The position numbers were made by a program, and so were the translations under genes. A stretch of DNA of 64,000 nucleotides from positions 372,001 through 436,000 of the forward strand of contig JADKDU010000001.1 of NCBI GenBank assembly GCA_016714495.1, given 5' to 3'. Shown piece after piece: positions 1 through 9,169 of the stretch. Position 1 is the first letter of the stretch, and every line of letters starts with the position of its first letter. The stretch is from Hyphomonadaceae bacterium (GTDB lineage: Bacteria > Pseudomonadota > Alphaproteobacteria > Caulobacterales > Hyphomonadaceae). A model generated the notes under the pieces. The model did no database searches, was not told the DNA's origin, and saw only the letters and a list, made by a program, of their open reading frames with translations.

Positions 1-32
1 CCCCGGAAATCAGGTGAAGCAAGGATCGAACG

Positions 33-1883
33 TCAGGCCTTCTTCTGCGCGGCGATCCAGCGGTCAATCTTCGCTTCCAGAACCGGCACCGGCAAGGCGC
101 CGCCGCCAAGGATCTGGTCGTGGAAGGCTGGATAGCTGAACTTGTCGCCCAGCTCAGTCCGCGCCTTGTCGCGCATCTGCTGCAACTTGATCATGCCGAT
201 TTTGTAGGCCGTCGCCTGCCCCGCCGTGGTGATATACCGGCGCACTTCCGAAGCAATCGCCGCCTCCGGGATAGACGAGTTCTCGGTGAAATATTTCACC
301 GCTTGTTCTTCGGTCCACCCCTTAGAGTGGATGCCGGTATCCAGAACAAGCCGGATGGCGCGCCAGATCTCACCAGAGAGCCGACCGTAGTCGCTGTAGG
401 GGTCCTGCAGGAATCCCATCTCCTTAGACAAGGCCTCGGCATACAGGCCCCAGCCTTCCGAGTACGCCGTATAGCCATACTGCGTACGGAATTTCGGCAG
501 CTTGTTCGGGCCAGTCTCGGCCTCAAGCTCCTGCTGGATCGAAATCTGCATGTGATGGCCCGGCAGACCCTCGTGATAGGCGATGTCCTCCAACATGTAG
601 GTGGCCATCGCGTTCATGTCGGAGAGGTGGGCGTAGTAGACGCCTGGGCGCGAGCCATCCGGCGTGCCCGCCATGTAATGCTGCGCTCCGCCCGGCTCTT
701 CGCGGAAGGGCTCAACGCGCTTCACGATCAGGTCCGCCTTTGGCAGACGGCCGAAATATTTCGGCAGCGCCAGTTTCATCTCCTCGATGTGCTTGGTCGC
801 ACGGTCGATATACTCCTGCGCGCCCGCATCATTGTTCGGCAGATAGAACTGCTTGTCCGTGCGCATGAAGACAAAGAACTCTTCCAGCGGGCCCTTGAAG
901 CCCGCCCGTTCCTTCACTTTCTCCATTTCGCCGCGGATGCGCGCGACTTCCGACAGGCCGAGCTGGTGGATCTCCTCAGCCGTCATGTCGGTCGTCGTCA
1001 TCAGGTTCAGCATGGCGTTGTAGTACGCCTCGCCATTCGGGAGCGAACCCGCGCCCTGCGGCGTCGGCGAGGCGTTCTTCTTGTCCTCGGCCACCCAAGC
1101 CGCCAGCCGGCCATAGGCCGGCTTCATCTGGTCGACCATCGCGAGACGAAGCTGCTCGGTCAGCGCCACAACTTCTTCCGGCTTCAGCTTGCCGCTCTCG
1201 CCCAGCACCTTGATCTTCGCCTTGCCGTCCGCAAACAGCGCAGAGTCCGGTCCGGGGCCAAACGGGGCGCCTGTCGTCACGCGCTTCACTTCCGAAGCCG
1301 TCATGTCATAAGAAAAGCCCGGCATGCGGATGCCATCCGCCGCCGCCAGCTTAGCCCGCTCGATCAGCACATCCAGCGTCGGCGCAATCGCCCCCACGCG
1401 CGAAATGTACGCTTCCACGTCAGATTTCTCGTCCACGCGATGTTGGTTGATGATAAAGTTGACGAGGCCGGTATGGGCGCCGTTGCGGCCGAAGATATAG
1501 CGATGGCGGCGGAACGCGTTGGCCTTCTCGTCGCGATCCAGCTCGAGCGACCAGATATCATAGGACAGCCGCGCGTCCTCGCTCAGCGCCTCAGGTTTGA
1601 ACTTTGCTGTCATGTCGGCGACGCTCTCGCGGCGCCACGCGATTTCCTTGTCCATGGCGGCTTCGGTGCGATCATCGAGTTCGCCGTACCTGTCCTTGCG
1701 GCCCTGCGCTGTCAATTCCTGCGGGCTGAGCTGCAGCTCTTCCTCGTATTCCGCGTCCAGATACGCGATGAGATCGGCGCTGTTCTTTGCAATTTCCTGG
1801 GCTGCAGGTGCGGCAGGCGCCGTCGGACCGCATGCGGCAAGAACCGCAAGCATCACCGCCGCGCCAAAGATTGCCCTCATCAT
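33..1883 (-). CDS. DUF885 family lipoprotein, putative metallopeptidase-like
   Basis: Predicted 616-residue exported protein of the DUF885 family. The N-terminus has a hydrophobic signal ending in the lipobox LAAC, so it is probably a lipoprotein anchored in the periplasm. About residue 435 carries HEGLPGHH, the HExxPGHH signature of this family, which resembles a zinc-peptidase motif. Substrate unknown. The frame is open to 1949, but I chose the ATG pair at 1883/1880 because the signal peptide begins there and GGGGAG lies just upstream. Length is normal for the family. The next gene is divergent. Confidence 0.85.
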   Translation of the reverse strand: MMRAIFGAAVMLAVLAACGPTAPAAPAAQEIAKNSADLIAYLDAEYEEELQLSPQELTAQGRKDRYGELDDRTEAAMDKEIAWRRESVADMTAKFKPEALSEDARLSYDIWSLELDRDEKANAFRRHRYIFGRNGAHTGLVNFIINQHRVDEKSDVEAYISRVGAIAPTLDVLIERAKLAAADGIRMPGFSYDMTASEVKRVTTGAPFGPGPDSALFADGKAKIKVLGESGKLKPEEVVALTEQLRLAMVDQMKPAYGRLAAWVAEDKKNASPTPQGAGSLPNGEAYYNAMLNLMTTTDMTAEEIHQLGLSEVARIRGEMEKVKERAGFKGPLEEFFVFMRTDKQFYLPNNDAGAQEYIDRATKHIEEMKLALPKYFGRLPKADLIVKRVEPFREEPGGAQHYMAGTPDGSRPGVYYAHLSDMNAMATYMLEDIAYHEGLPGHHMQISIQQELEAETGPNKLPKFRTQYGYTAYSEGWGLYAEALSKEMGFLQDPYSDYGRLSGEIWRAIRLVLDTGIHSKGWTEEQAVKYFTENSSIPEAAIASEVRRYITTAGQATAYKIGMIKLQQMRDKARTELGDKFSYPAFHDQILGGGALPVPVLEAKIDRWIAAQKKA

Positions 1884-2039
1884 CGTCTCCCCGAGAATTC
1901 CCTGCCTTGACCAAGCGTCGATGCCGCTTGGCCATTCCGCAATTGTCATCCTGCCAGAGCGAACTCTCGCCGTGCAATGACAACTTGTTGACGTCGGCGC
2001 CGCGCAAGCCGATTACATTTTCGAAAGTGAGGAAATCCA

Positions 2040-2823
2040 ATGGCCCGTTTCACTGGCAAATCCGTCATCGTCACCGGCGCCGCCTCAGGTATCGGGCGCG
2101 CCTCAGCGAAACTGTTCGCGGCCGAGGGTGCGAGCGTCATCGCCGCGGACAAGGCTGCAGGCGTCGGCGACACTGTCGCCGCGATCAAGGAAGCTGGCGG
2201 TAAGGCCGTCTCGATGGAAATGGACGCCGGCGATGCGGGCGATGTGAAGGAACTCATCGCGCTGGCCGTGAAGACCAATGGCGGTCTCGACATTCTCTAC
2301 GCCAACGCCGGCATCTCGGGCGGCACGCCGACCCTGTTCGAGCAGACCGAGGATCAGTGGAAGCAGATCCTGCAGGTCAACCTCATCGGCCCGATGCTGG
2401 CGATTCAGCTGGGCGCGCCCGAGATTATCAAGCGCGGCAAGGGCGCGATCGTGTGCACCGCGAGCGTCGCCGGCTTACGCAACGGCGCGGGGTCGCCTGC
2501 CTACTCTGCCTCCAAGGCCGGCGTGATTTCGCTTGTCTCGTTGGCGGCGAACAATCTCGCCGGCACTAATGTGCGTGAATGGCATCTGCCCGGGTCTTAT
2601 CGAAACCGGCATGACGCAACCGATTTTCGACCGCGCTCGCGAGAAAGGCACAGATGACCGCATCGGTCAGCTCAACCCACTGCGCCGCGCCGGTCTGCCC
2701 GAAGAAATAGCAAGGGTCGCTCTTTTCCTCGCCAGCGACGATGCGAGCTACGTCAACGGGCAGGTGCTCCCCGTCGACGGCGGTCTATCGTCGTCGCTAC
2801 CTGTTGTCCCGCCGAAGCGTTGA
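2040..2823 (+). CDS. SDR family oxidoreductase (frameshifted)
   Basis: Short-chain dehydrogenase/reductase with the NAD(P)-binding GxxxGxG motif (TGAASGIG, about residues 12-19), NAG, the catalytic Ser and YSASK (Tyr-x-x-x-Lys), and the C-terminal PVDGG. The frame breaks near 2570: after NLAGTNVR the conserved continuation VNGICPGLIETGM is found one frame over and runs to 2823. The spot reads gtgcgtgaat, consistent with loss of one GT from gtgcgtgtgaat. Restoring it gives a protein of about 260 residues, normal for the family. It is either a recent pseudogene or a consensus error. GTGAGGAA precedes the ATG. Substrate unknown. Confidence 0.85.
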
Positions 2824-2925
2824 GACGACCTCAGCCAAACCGCCCAAGTGCCGTCAAGGGTTGTGTACCGCACCTCCTGTCTGTGTCAGGTTTCGGACCG
2901 TGGGGCGGATTCTCAGGGAGCTAAG

Positions 2926-3420
2926 ATGCGGATATTGACTGGACTGGCGCTGGGCCTGTCGAGGCTCGCGCTCTTGGGCGGCGCGCCTGCCTTCGCGCAG
3001 GCGCCGGTCATGAAGGATTATTCGTGGACTGAGATGCGCGCCGAAGTCGTGACGGCAGGCGCGGAGGTCACCAAGGAGGGCGAGTCCGGGAAGTCACACT
3101 TCCTGACCGTAAAGGATGATACCGGACTGATTTTCGGCATCTACGGCTTCGAGTGCGACAGCGTCACGCAGCGTTGTCGCGGGGCGGACTTCATCGCCTC
3201 CTTCACGCTGAAGGATCCGAGCCAGGCGGACGCCGTTCTCAACACGCTCGATTACGCAGCGGTCAGTGACTATCGCGATGACGACGGCCACGTGAAGATC
3301 AGCCGTTATGTGATCTTCGATGGCGGCATCACGCAAGAAAACCTGCAGACCAACATCACTGTGTTCCTCAGTCTGGCCAACCAGACGTGGGACAAGCTCG
3401 ATGCAGACAAGCTACTTTAA
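2926..3420 (+). CDS. YbjN domain-containing exported protein
   Basis: Protein of 164 residues. It begins with a signal peptide ending ...APAFA, followed by a YbjN-like domain with the recurrent pattern of a short N-terminal helix, the central F-G-I-Y strand, and a C-terminal FDGGI then N-L...N...F segment. YbjN proteins resemble type III secretion chaperones in fold and have no settled enzymatic role. The ATG at 2926 was chosen because AGGGAG lies 6 bases upstream and the signal peptide starts there, although the frame is open further upstream. Confidence 0.7.
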   Translation: MRILTGLALGLSRLALLGGAPAFAQAPVMKDYSWTEMRAEVVTAGAEVTKEGESGKSHFLTVKDDTGLIFGIYGFECDSVTQRCRGADFIASFTLKDPSQADAVLNTLDYAAVSDYRDDDGHVKISRYVIFDGGITQENLQTNITVFLSLANQTWDKLDADKLL

Positions 3421-3496
3421 TCGACAAGCGAGGCAGCACGCGTTTCAGCGAATAGAAGCACAGGTGCGATGATCATAGGCTGGCCTTCGGAATAGC

Positions 3497-4420
3497 TTAG
3501 TAGCCTTGCCCGACGCCGCCATCGAGAACGAGGTCGCCGGTTACGACTGGACGCGTAACCTTTACTTTCTTGACAACCTTGGTGAGCGTCTCACGCTTGG
3601 CCGGCTCGCAGATGGTCTTCTTGACCGGCATGTTCACCAGCTTCACGCCCGGACCGAACTTCCGGAGCAGCGAGCGCTCGTTGCAATTGCGCTCAGCAAC
3701 CTGCAGGCGGCACTGCAGCACGCCACCGCGCGAGTGGTACAGCGCCTCGCCCTTGCCGCAGGAGAATGTCTCGCCAGTGTCGAAGTTCGCCTTGCCGTCG
3801 GTCATCTCGCCGAATGTGACTTGCATGTGCGTGCCAGCGACGCAGCGATAAAGTTCGCCATCGTAATTGCCGCTGACCGATAGCTCGCCATCAACGCGTG
3901 AGGCCGGGTGCGGCGTGTTGCGATCATCGATGCAGAACGCCTGCACTGGACGCGTCTTGAATTCCTCGACGATCTTGTCGACGCAGTATTCTTCGGAGCC
4001 GCTGATCGCTTCCTCGACGAGGCGCGTTTCATATCCGCCGTCGACGGCCAACCCATTGATCGTGCTCTGCGCAACGCCGGGATTCGAATAATAGCCGCCA
4101 CCGCCGCCAAAGAAGCTCGCTCCGGCCGATCCGCCGCCCGAGACCACAACACCGGATGACAGCGTGGTCGAAACACCAGCCGCAGCGACAACAGTCGACG
4201 TCGCGCCGACATTCACGTTCGCCGTCGCAACGCTGACGCCGGGCACATTGACTATGAGGTTGCGGGGGGCCTGGCAGCAATTGCTGACTGAAGGAGGGGG
4301 CGGAGGAGGAGACGCCGGCGCGCATGAATTGCACGGCTGACCCATAGCCGTCAGTCCAACCGTGGCGGCAAACGTCGCGATGCCGGCGGCTGCCAGCGTG
4401 TGTCGCCATGAAACGTTCAT
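3497..4420 (-). CDS. Cysteine-rich exported protein of unknown function
   Basis: 307 residues. There is an N-terminal signal peptide, then a Cys/Pro-rich stretch (CNSC, a run of seven Pro, NCCQ), a Val/Ala/Gly-rich low-complexity segment, a Gly-rich GGGGGYY patch, and a C-terminal half with about nine regularly spaced cysteines that look fit for disulfides outside the cytoplasm. No known domain recognised. Start ATG at 4420 is supported by AAGGAGA. It could be a surface or envelope-matrix protein, which is inference only. Confidence 0.7.
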   Translation of the reverse strand: MNVSWRHTLAAAGIATFAATVGLTAMGQPCNSCAPASPPPPPPSVSNCCQAPRNLIVNVPGVSVATANVNVGATSTVVAAAGVSTTLSSGVVVSGGGSAGASFFGGGGGYYSNPGVAQSTINGLAVDGGYETRLVEEAISGSEEYCVDKIVEEFKTRPVQAFCIDDRNTPHPASRVDGELSVSGNYDGELYRCVAGTHMQVTFGEMTDGKANFDTGETFSCGKGEALYHSRGGVLQCRLQVAERNCNERSLLRKFGPGVKLVNMPVKKTICEPAKRETLTKVVKKVKVTRPVVTGDLVLDGGVGQGY

Positions 4421-4600
4421 GTCGGGTCTCCTTGAGGCCTCGCCTGCAGGGATGCAAACGCCGGACCTTTTTCTCCCCCCGCGCGGGAAAACGCTCAGTT
4501 TCGGGTCGCGATTCTCCCAGCGCGCGTCATGGCCCGGGCATTGCGACTTTTGTCCAGGCGTTGGGGATTTCAGTCAGCGTAGAGTTTGGCGAAGATTTCT

Positions 4601-5134
4601 ATGGAAGAGCTTAAAGCGCATCCGAACACCCAGGCCGTCCTCGACGCCTGGCGCAGGCTGTCCGAAGGCGTCGACAGTCCCGAGGGGCCGACAACCGACG
4701 ACTATCCGGGCCTTGTCGGCCGGCTTTTCGTTCTTAACCATGTCGCCGAACGCGACTATTCTTTCCGCCGCGTCGGCTATGCCATCGAGCAGCTGTTCGG
4801 CCGTCAGCTCATCGAGCACAATTTCCTGTCGATCTGGAGCGAGTCCGACCGCCGGCTGGTGAACGCTGCGCTGACCGCCGCCATAGATGACCGCGGCCCG
4901 ACACTGATCCGTGCGCGCGGCGAAACGCTGGTCGGAAAACGCGTTGATCTCGAATTCGTTTTGGCCCCTCTTTTCGGAAGGCCGGGCGCCAATGTCCGCT
5001 TTCTCGGCCTTTGCCAGACGATGACGCCTGAAGAGGCGCTTGCCGGCCGGCCGCTTCGTCGCCTGCAAGCGCTGGCGATTTTCCCGCCTGCTCCCACCCT
5101 TCACCCAGCCGTCAGGATCGTGAGTTCCAGATGA
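4601..5134 (+). CDS. PAS domain-containing protein (PAS_5-like)
   Basis: About 177 residues. The central region resembles the short PAS_5-type domain common in alphaproteobacteria: L-F-V-L near the start, a D-Y-S-F-R-R-V-G strand, L-F-G-R, and N-F-L-S-I-W. No output domain is attached, so it is probably a small sensor or partner protein. The frame opens at a TTG at 4586, but the ATG at 4601 is the more natural start. Neither has a strong ribosome site. Function otherwise unknown. Confidence 0.65.
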   Translation: MEELKAHPNTQAVLDAWRRLSEGVDSPEGPTTDDYPGLVGRLFVLNHVAERDYSFRRVGYAIEQLFGRQLIEHNFLSIWSESDRRLVNAALTAAIDDRGPTLIRARGETLVGKRVDLEFVLAPLFGRPGANVRFLGLCQTMTPEEALAGRPLRRLQALAIFPPAPTLHPAVRIVSSR

Positions 5135-5351
5135 CCCGAAGGCCGCCTCCGCCTTACTGCCTGTCGCGCCAGCATCCCGAGCTGGCCAAACGCAGTCCGG
5201 CGCCGCGCGAGCCCCTCGGAACCCGTAGGGAGACAGGCCCGCAAGCGCCTCCCGGCAAGCCGGAAAGCCCTGTCGGCAAGGGCTTGTAAACCATTAGGCC
5301 GTTAACCTTGGACGCTGGGGAGGCCCCTCTCTCCGCGCTTGAGGGCAACCT

Positions 5352-5960
5352 ATGCAAGTGGCGCAAGCAGCAGCAAAACCGTCGATCCGGCGCATGGAAG
5401 CGCACGATCGCCGGAAGCATCGTCGCGTTCACTGGGAAGTCCGCGTGCGCGGCCTCACGGGCGATGGTGAAGAGTTCACCTGCACGACCGTCGACGTTTG
5501 CGCCGGCGGCCTGCGCATCAATCTCGCCCGCCCTCTTAGCCAAGGCGAGAATCTCGTCCTCTACATAGACGACATCGGTCGCGTCGAAGGCGTCGTCGTG
5601 CGCGTGCTCAACGATATCGGCTATGCGATCGCTTTCGCCGTGCCGCCGCGCAAGCGCGACAAGATTGCGGATCAGCTCACCTGGCTCATCAACAAGGATC
5701 GTCTCGGCCTCAGGGATGAACGCGAGGCCGAGCGTCGCCTCGGCGGCGGCCAGGTAATCGCGACCTTTGGCAAGGGTCAGTCCATTGCGTGCGCAGTCGC
5801 CGATGTCTCGATCTTTGGCGTCGCGCTCAAGACCGCGGGGCCCCGCCCCATGATCGGAGATCGCGTGCAGGTCAGCGAACGCGTCGGAACCTGCGTGCGC
5901 TACATCGAGGGCGGATTCGCCGTCGACTTCCGCACGCTGCACGGCAACGACATCGGCTAG
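5352..5960 (+). CDS. Tandem PilZ-domain protein (putative c-di-GMP receptor)
   Basis: 202 residues with two PilZ-like modules. The first begins at about residue 20 with RRKHRR (the RxxxR motif) and continues with TVDVCAGG, where Cys sits in the usual Ser place of D/NxSxxG. The second has REAER as RxxxR near residue 125 and ADVSIFG, a full DxSxxG. PilZ domains bind cyclic-di-GMP through these residues. No effector domain is attached. The gene ends directly against the convergent kinase-like gene. A role in motility or surface behaviour is inference. Confidence 0.75.
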   Translation: MQVAQAAAKPSIRRMEAHDRRKHRRVHWEVRVRGLTGDGEEFTCTTVDVCAGGLRINLARPLSQGENLVLYIDDIGRVEGVVVRVLNDIGYAIAFAVPPRKRDKIADQLTWLINKDRLGLRDEREAERRLGGGQVIATFGKGQSIACAVADVSIFGVALKTAGPRPMIGDRVQVSERVGTCVRYIEGGFAVDFRTLHGNDIG

Positions 5961-6893
5961 CTATTCGTAGCCGCTGTCTTCAAGCATTGATGCGTAGCGG
6001 TGCACCATGTTCTTCACGTTCATCAGGTGCGAAAGATCGCCCGTCTTCATCGCGTAGGCGGCGAAACGCACCGGACTGGCCCAGTAATACATCTCCGCCT
6101 GATCGGCCATGCGCGCCCACGTCCTGCCGCCGGCCGTCTGATAGCGGCGGATCAGGTCTTCCAGAGCCTCGCGCCCAGCCGCCGCGAAATAGAGCGAGAA
6201 ATCGAGCGCAGGATCCGTCACCTCGGCGCCGGACCAGTCGTCGATGCCGGTCAGCCGATAGTCCGCGTCGACGAATAGATGCGGATGGTAGATGTCGCCA
6301 TTCACCAGCGCGACATGTCCCGGCCAGAAATCGTCGCCATCAATCCATTTCTGCCAGAGGCCCCAAAGCCTCTCAGGCACGGAAGCAAGCGTGTTGCATT
6401 CTTCCATGCGCAGCTTCATGCGCGTGCGCAATTCGGCAGCTGTCACGGCAGGCACCCCGATCTCCGATGCTGCGCCAACATCGACGCCATGCAGCTTCGC
6501 CATCACCGCAGCGAGAGTGTCGGCAAATGTTTCTGGCACGCGATCCTGCGGCAGGCGCCAGATCAACTCGCCCATCAGCGGATCGATTTCCGCCGCCGGC
6601 ACGCCGGGCAGGACGCGATAGGCGATCAGCTTGGCCGTGTGCACTTGCCAGTCAGGCAGCACGACAGGAATTCTGCCGCGCAGGAAGTCTAGCGTCAGCG
6701 CTTCCTGTCGACCTGCAAGTTGCACGTCGCCGCGTCGGGGCGCACGCAGCATCCAGTAGGCGCCGGATGCATCGCGCGCCATCGCGCCAAAATACTCCGC
6801 ATCGGCGCCGCCAACGCGCAGCATCGACACGTCCTTGTCCAGCTCGATGCCGTGGGCGGCGGCGAGTTGCGTAAAGTCAGGAGCAGACGTCAA
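5961..6893 (-). CDS. Aminoglycoside/macrolide phosphotransferase-like kinase
   Basis: 310-residue small-molecule kinase of the APH/Mph type. The catalytic loop reads HVALVNGDIYHPH, a variant of the usual HGD-x4-N that fits macrolide 2'-phosphotransferases. The metal-binding segment is GIDDWSGAEVTDPALD. The N-terminal lobe carries the family-typical W-M-L-R-A-P strand and R-x-E helix. These hallmarks support ATP-dependent phosphotransferase activity. Whether the substrate is a macrolide is not shown, since many chromosomal homologues have unknown substrates. It is convergent with the PilZ gene. Confidence 0.75.
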   Translation of the reverse strand: MTSAPDFTQLAAAHGIELDKDVSMLRVGGADAEYFGAMARDASGAYWMLRAPRRGDVQLAGRQEALTLDFLRGRIPVVLPDWQVHTAKLIAYRVLPGVPAAEIDPLMGELIWRLPQDRVPETFADTLAAVMAKLHGVDVGAASEIGVPAVTAAELRTRMKLRMEECNTLASVPERLWGLWQKWIDGDDFWPGHVALVNGDIYHPHLFVDADYRLTGIDDWSGAEVTDPALDFSLYFAAAGREALEDLIRRYQTAGGRTWARMADQAEMYYWASPVRFAAYAMKTGDLSHLMNVKNMVHRYASMLEDSGYE

Positions 6894-6933
6894 GGCGAGA
6901 CTCCACTAACCCCAGCCCGCCCATTTCGCTGCA

Positions 6934-7722
6934 CTAGGCTTCGTTCTTCCAAATCGGCTTACGCTTCTCAGAGAAGGCTTTCGGGCCTTCCTTGTGGTCC
7001 CCCGAGGTCAAAAGACGCGCGATGCCGGGAACCTTCGTCTCGAAGGCTTCCTTGAAGTTCGCAATGTCGAGACCCTTCAACACCGTCTCCTTGGTCGCGC
7101 GAATGGCCATCGGCGAGCATTCGAGAATCTGGCCCGCCCATTTCTTCGCCTCCTCCAGCGCCCTGCCCTGCGGCACGACCTCCGTGACGAAGCCGATCTC
7201 CTTGCCTTCGGCCGCCGATACGGTGCGGCCGGTGAGCATCATGCCCATCGCCTTCTTCAGCGGGACCTGTCTCGGCAAGCGGTGCATGCCGGTTGCGAGC
7301 GCGGCAAAGCCGACACGGGGTTCTGGCAGCGCGAATTTCGCCGTTTCGGCGGCGATGATGATGTCGGCGGCCAAGGCGATCTCGAAGCCCCCGCCCATGG
7401 CGAACCCGTTCACCGCCGCGATCACAGGCTTGTACAGGTCATAACGCGAGGTCAGGCCGCCGAATCCGCTCGCCGGCATCGGCACAGGCGACTTCTGGCC
7501 GGAGGCGGCGAATTTCAGGTCGTTGCCTGCCGAAAAAGCCTTTTCCCCTGCCCCGGTCACAATCGCGACCCACAGCTCGGGGTCGGCGGCAAAGGCGTCA
7601 AAAGCCTGACCCATCTCGGCATTTGCCATCGGATGCAGGCAATTCAGCTGGTCCGGCCGATTGATCGTCACAACGAAAAGGCGGCCGTCTGTCTCGGTCT
7701 TTATGAACTCATACGCGCTCAT
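6934..7722 (-). CDS. Enoyl-CoA hydratase/isomerase family protein
   Basis: 262-residue crotonase-fold protein. The oxyanion-hole segments are SAGNDL (about residue 65) and NGFAMGGGFEIALAADI (about 105-120, with one catalytic-type Glu). LPEP follows with the second Glu. It therefore looks catalytically competent as a hydratase, probably in fatty-acid or branched-chain acyl-CoA breakdown. The ATG at 7722 with GGAGG upstream is preferred over the longer open frame from 7794. The divergent partner starts at 7803. Confidence 0.85.
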   Translation of the reverse strand: MSAYEFIKTETDGRLFVVTINRPDQLNCLHPMANAEMGQAFDAFAADPELWVAIVTGAGEKAFSAGNDLKFAASGQKSPVPMPASGFGGLTSRYDLYKPVIAAVNGFAMGGGFEIALAADIIIAAETAKFALPEPRVGFAALATGMHRLPRQVPLKKAMGMMLTGRTVSAAEGKEIGFVTEVVPQGRALEEAKKWAGQILECSPMAIRATKETVLKGLDIANFKEAFETKVPGIARLLTSGDHKEGPKAFSEKRKPIWKNEA

Positions 7723-7802
7723 GGGGCCTCCGTTTAACCTTTGGACAAGGTGGTTTCCCCTACAACTAAACGCAAAGAGGGGTTTGCGGAACACGCTGTC
7801 TT

Positions 7803-8399
7803 ATGAGCGACACGCTTGAACTCAGAGAGCCTGTGGGGACAGGCGACGACGAGGGGATGCACACCGCACCTCCCCCCTTCGAAGGCGTGAAATGGCGCAT
7901 CAGGATCGCCGATAGGGAATATGGTCCTTACCCCCGCTCCCGTCTCATCGATTTCCTGAAGGAAGGCCGCGTACAAGCCGCAACGTCTATCGCCTGCGGA
8001 ACCGACGTCGACTTCCATCGCGCCGACCATCACCCTAACCTGCGCTGGGACTTCAAAGGCCCCAAGAAGCGAAAGTTCGGCGACCCGCGACTCGACGCGG
8101 GCGAGACTGAAGTTCCGGTCTGCAATTATTTCATCGCCGCCCGGCTGCTGTCGGGAAATGATCGCTTCGAGCGCGTGCTGCGCGAAGCAGGCAAGATGAC
8201 CCGCGCCGCCGGCGACATGTGGGTGCTGCGCTCCAAACAGACCGTCCAGCAGCTACGCAACCAGCTGACCATGGCGATGAAGCCGCACGAGCACTTTATC
8301 ATAGTCAACGCCTCGAAGGACCGCCTTGCCTGGTACAATATCGGCGTCGAGGCGGACATCTCCGTGCGGGCGGTCTGGGACTCCGACGAGGTCGCCTGA
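7803..8399 (+). CDS. Protein with GYF_2-like N-terminal domain
   Basis: 198 residues. Residues about 25-75 have the pattern W-x-I-R-I-x-D-x-E-Y-G-P-Y-x-x-x-x-L-x-x-F-L-K-E-G-R-V typical of GYF_2/DUF4339 domains, which mediate protein contacts. The remainder, about residues 95-195, is an unrecognised soluble domain. No signal peptide or membrane segment. It lies 60 bases before the VIT transporter gene on the same strand, so the two may be co-transcribed. Function unknown. Confidence 0.65.
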   Translation: MSDTLELREPVGTGDDEGMHTAPPPFEGVKWRIRIADREYGPYPRSRLIDFLKEGRVQAATSIACGTDVDFHRADHHPNLRWDFKGPKKRKFGDPRLDAGETEVPVCNYFIAARLLSGNDRFERVLREAGKMTRAAGDMWVLRSKQTVQQLRNQLTMAMKPHEHFIIVNASKDRLAWYNIGVEADISVRAVWDSDEVA

Positions 8400-8458
8400 T
8401 CCAGGTCAATACGTTAGACTCGGACGCAGCGTCACATGTGACGCTGCTAGGAGAACCG

Positions 8459-9160
8459 GTGCCCCGTTCGAAATCCCACATTGAACGTCACGCAGTCGAT
8501 CGCATCGGCTGGCTGCGCGCCGCAGTTCTCGGCGCTAATGATGGTATCGTCTCGACAGCAAGCTTGATTGTCGGCGTCGCAGCGGCTGGAACGGATCGCA
8601 ACGCCATTCTTGTTGCTGGAGCCGCCGGCCTTGTCGCCGGCGCGATGTCGATGGCCGCCGGAGAATACGTCTCCGTCAGTTCGCAATCGGACGCCGAAAA
8701 AGCCGACCTCGCCCGCGAACGCCGCGAGCTAGCCGAGATGCCCGAGATGGAACTCCAAGAGCTGACGCAAATTTATATCGATCGAGGCCTCGATCCACAG
8801 CTCGCCCGCCAGGTCGCCGACCAGCTGATGACGAAAGACGCGCTAAAAGCGCATGCTCGCGATGAGCTGGGCATTTCCGAATTTACCGAAGCGCGCCCTA
8901 TACAGGCTGCGATTGCATCCGCCATTACCTTCTCCATTGGCGCAGCCCTACCCCTCGCTACTGTCCTGCTCACTCCAACTGCCCAGATCGCGATCTGGGT
9001 GGGCATCGCCTCGCTGCTTTACCTTGCGCTTCTGGGTTACTTCGGCGCCAGCGCCGGCAAGGCGAAACCGTTGAAGCCTGTGATCCGCGTCGTGTTCTGG
9101 GGCGCAGCCGCTATGTGTGTGACGGCCGTCATCGGAAGCCTGTTCGGGGCAGTTGTCTGA
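8459..9160 (+). CDS. VIT1/CCC1-family transporter (Fe/Mn)
   Basis: 233-residue integral membrane protein. The family hallmarks are clear: R-A-A-V-L-G-A-N-D-G-I-V in the first membrane helix, M-S-M-A-A-G-E-Y-V-S-V in the second, a charged cytosolic loop (about residues 80-150), then three C-terminal helices. Relatives carry Fe2+ or Mn2+ out of the cytosol. I place the start at the GTG at 8459 because AGGAG lies just upstream and the family N-terminus (R-S-K-S-H-x-E-R-H) begins there. Confidence 0.85.
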   Translation: MPRSKSHIERHAVDRIGWLRAAVLGANDGIVSTASLIVGVAAAGTDRNAILVAGAAGLVAGAMSMAAGEYVSVSSQSDAEKADLARERRELAEMPEMELQELTQIYIDRGLDPQLARQVADQLMTKDALKAHARDELGISEFTEARPIQAAIASAITFSIGAALPLATVLLTPTAQIAIWVGIASLLYLALLGYFGASAGKAKPLKPVIRVVFWGAAAMCVTAVIGSLFGAVV

Positions 9161-9169
9161 GGCAGCTGC

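Noticed and set aside
120..1910. Long open frame on the plus strand opposite the DUF885 gene
   Set aside because: Composition is His/Arg-rich without any domain; it is the complement of a well-supported lipoprotein gene.
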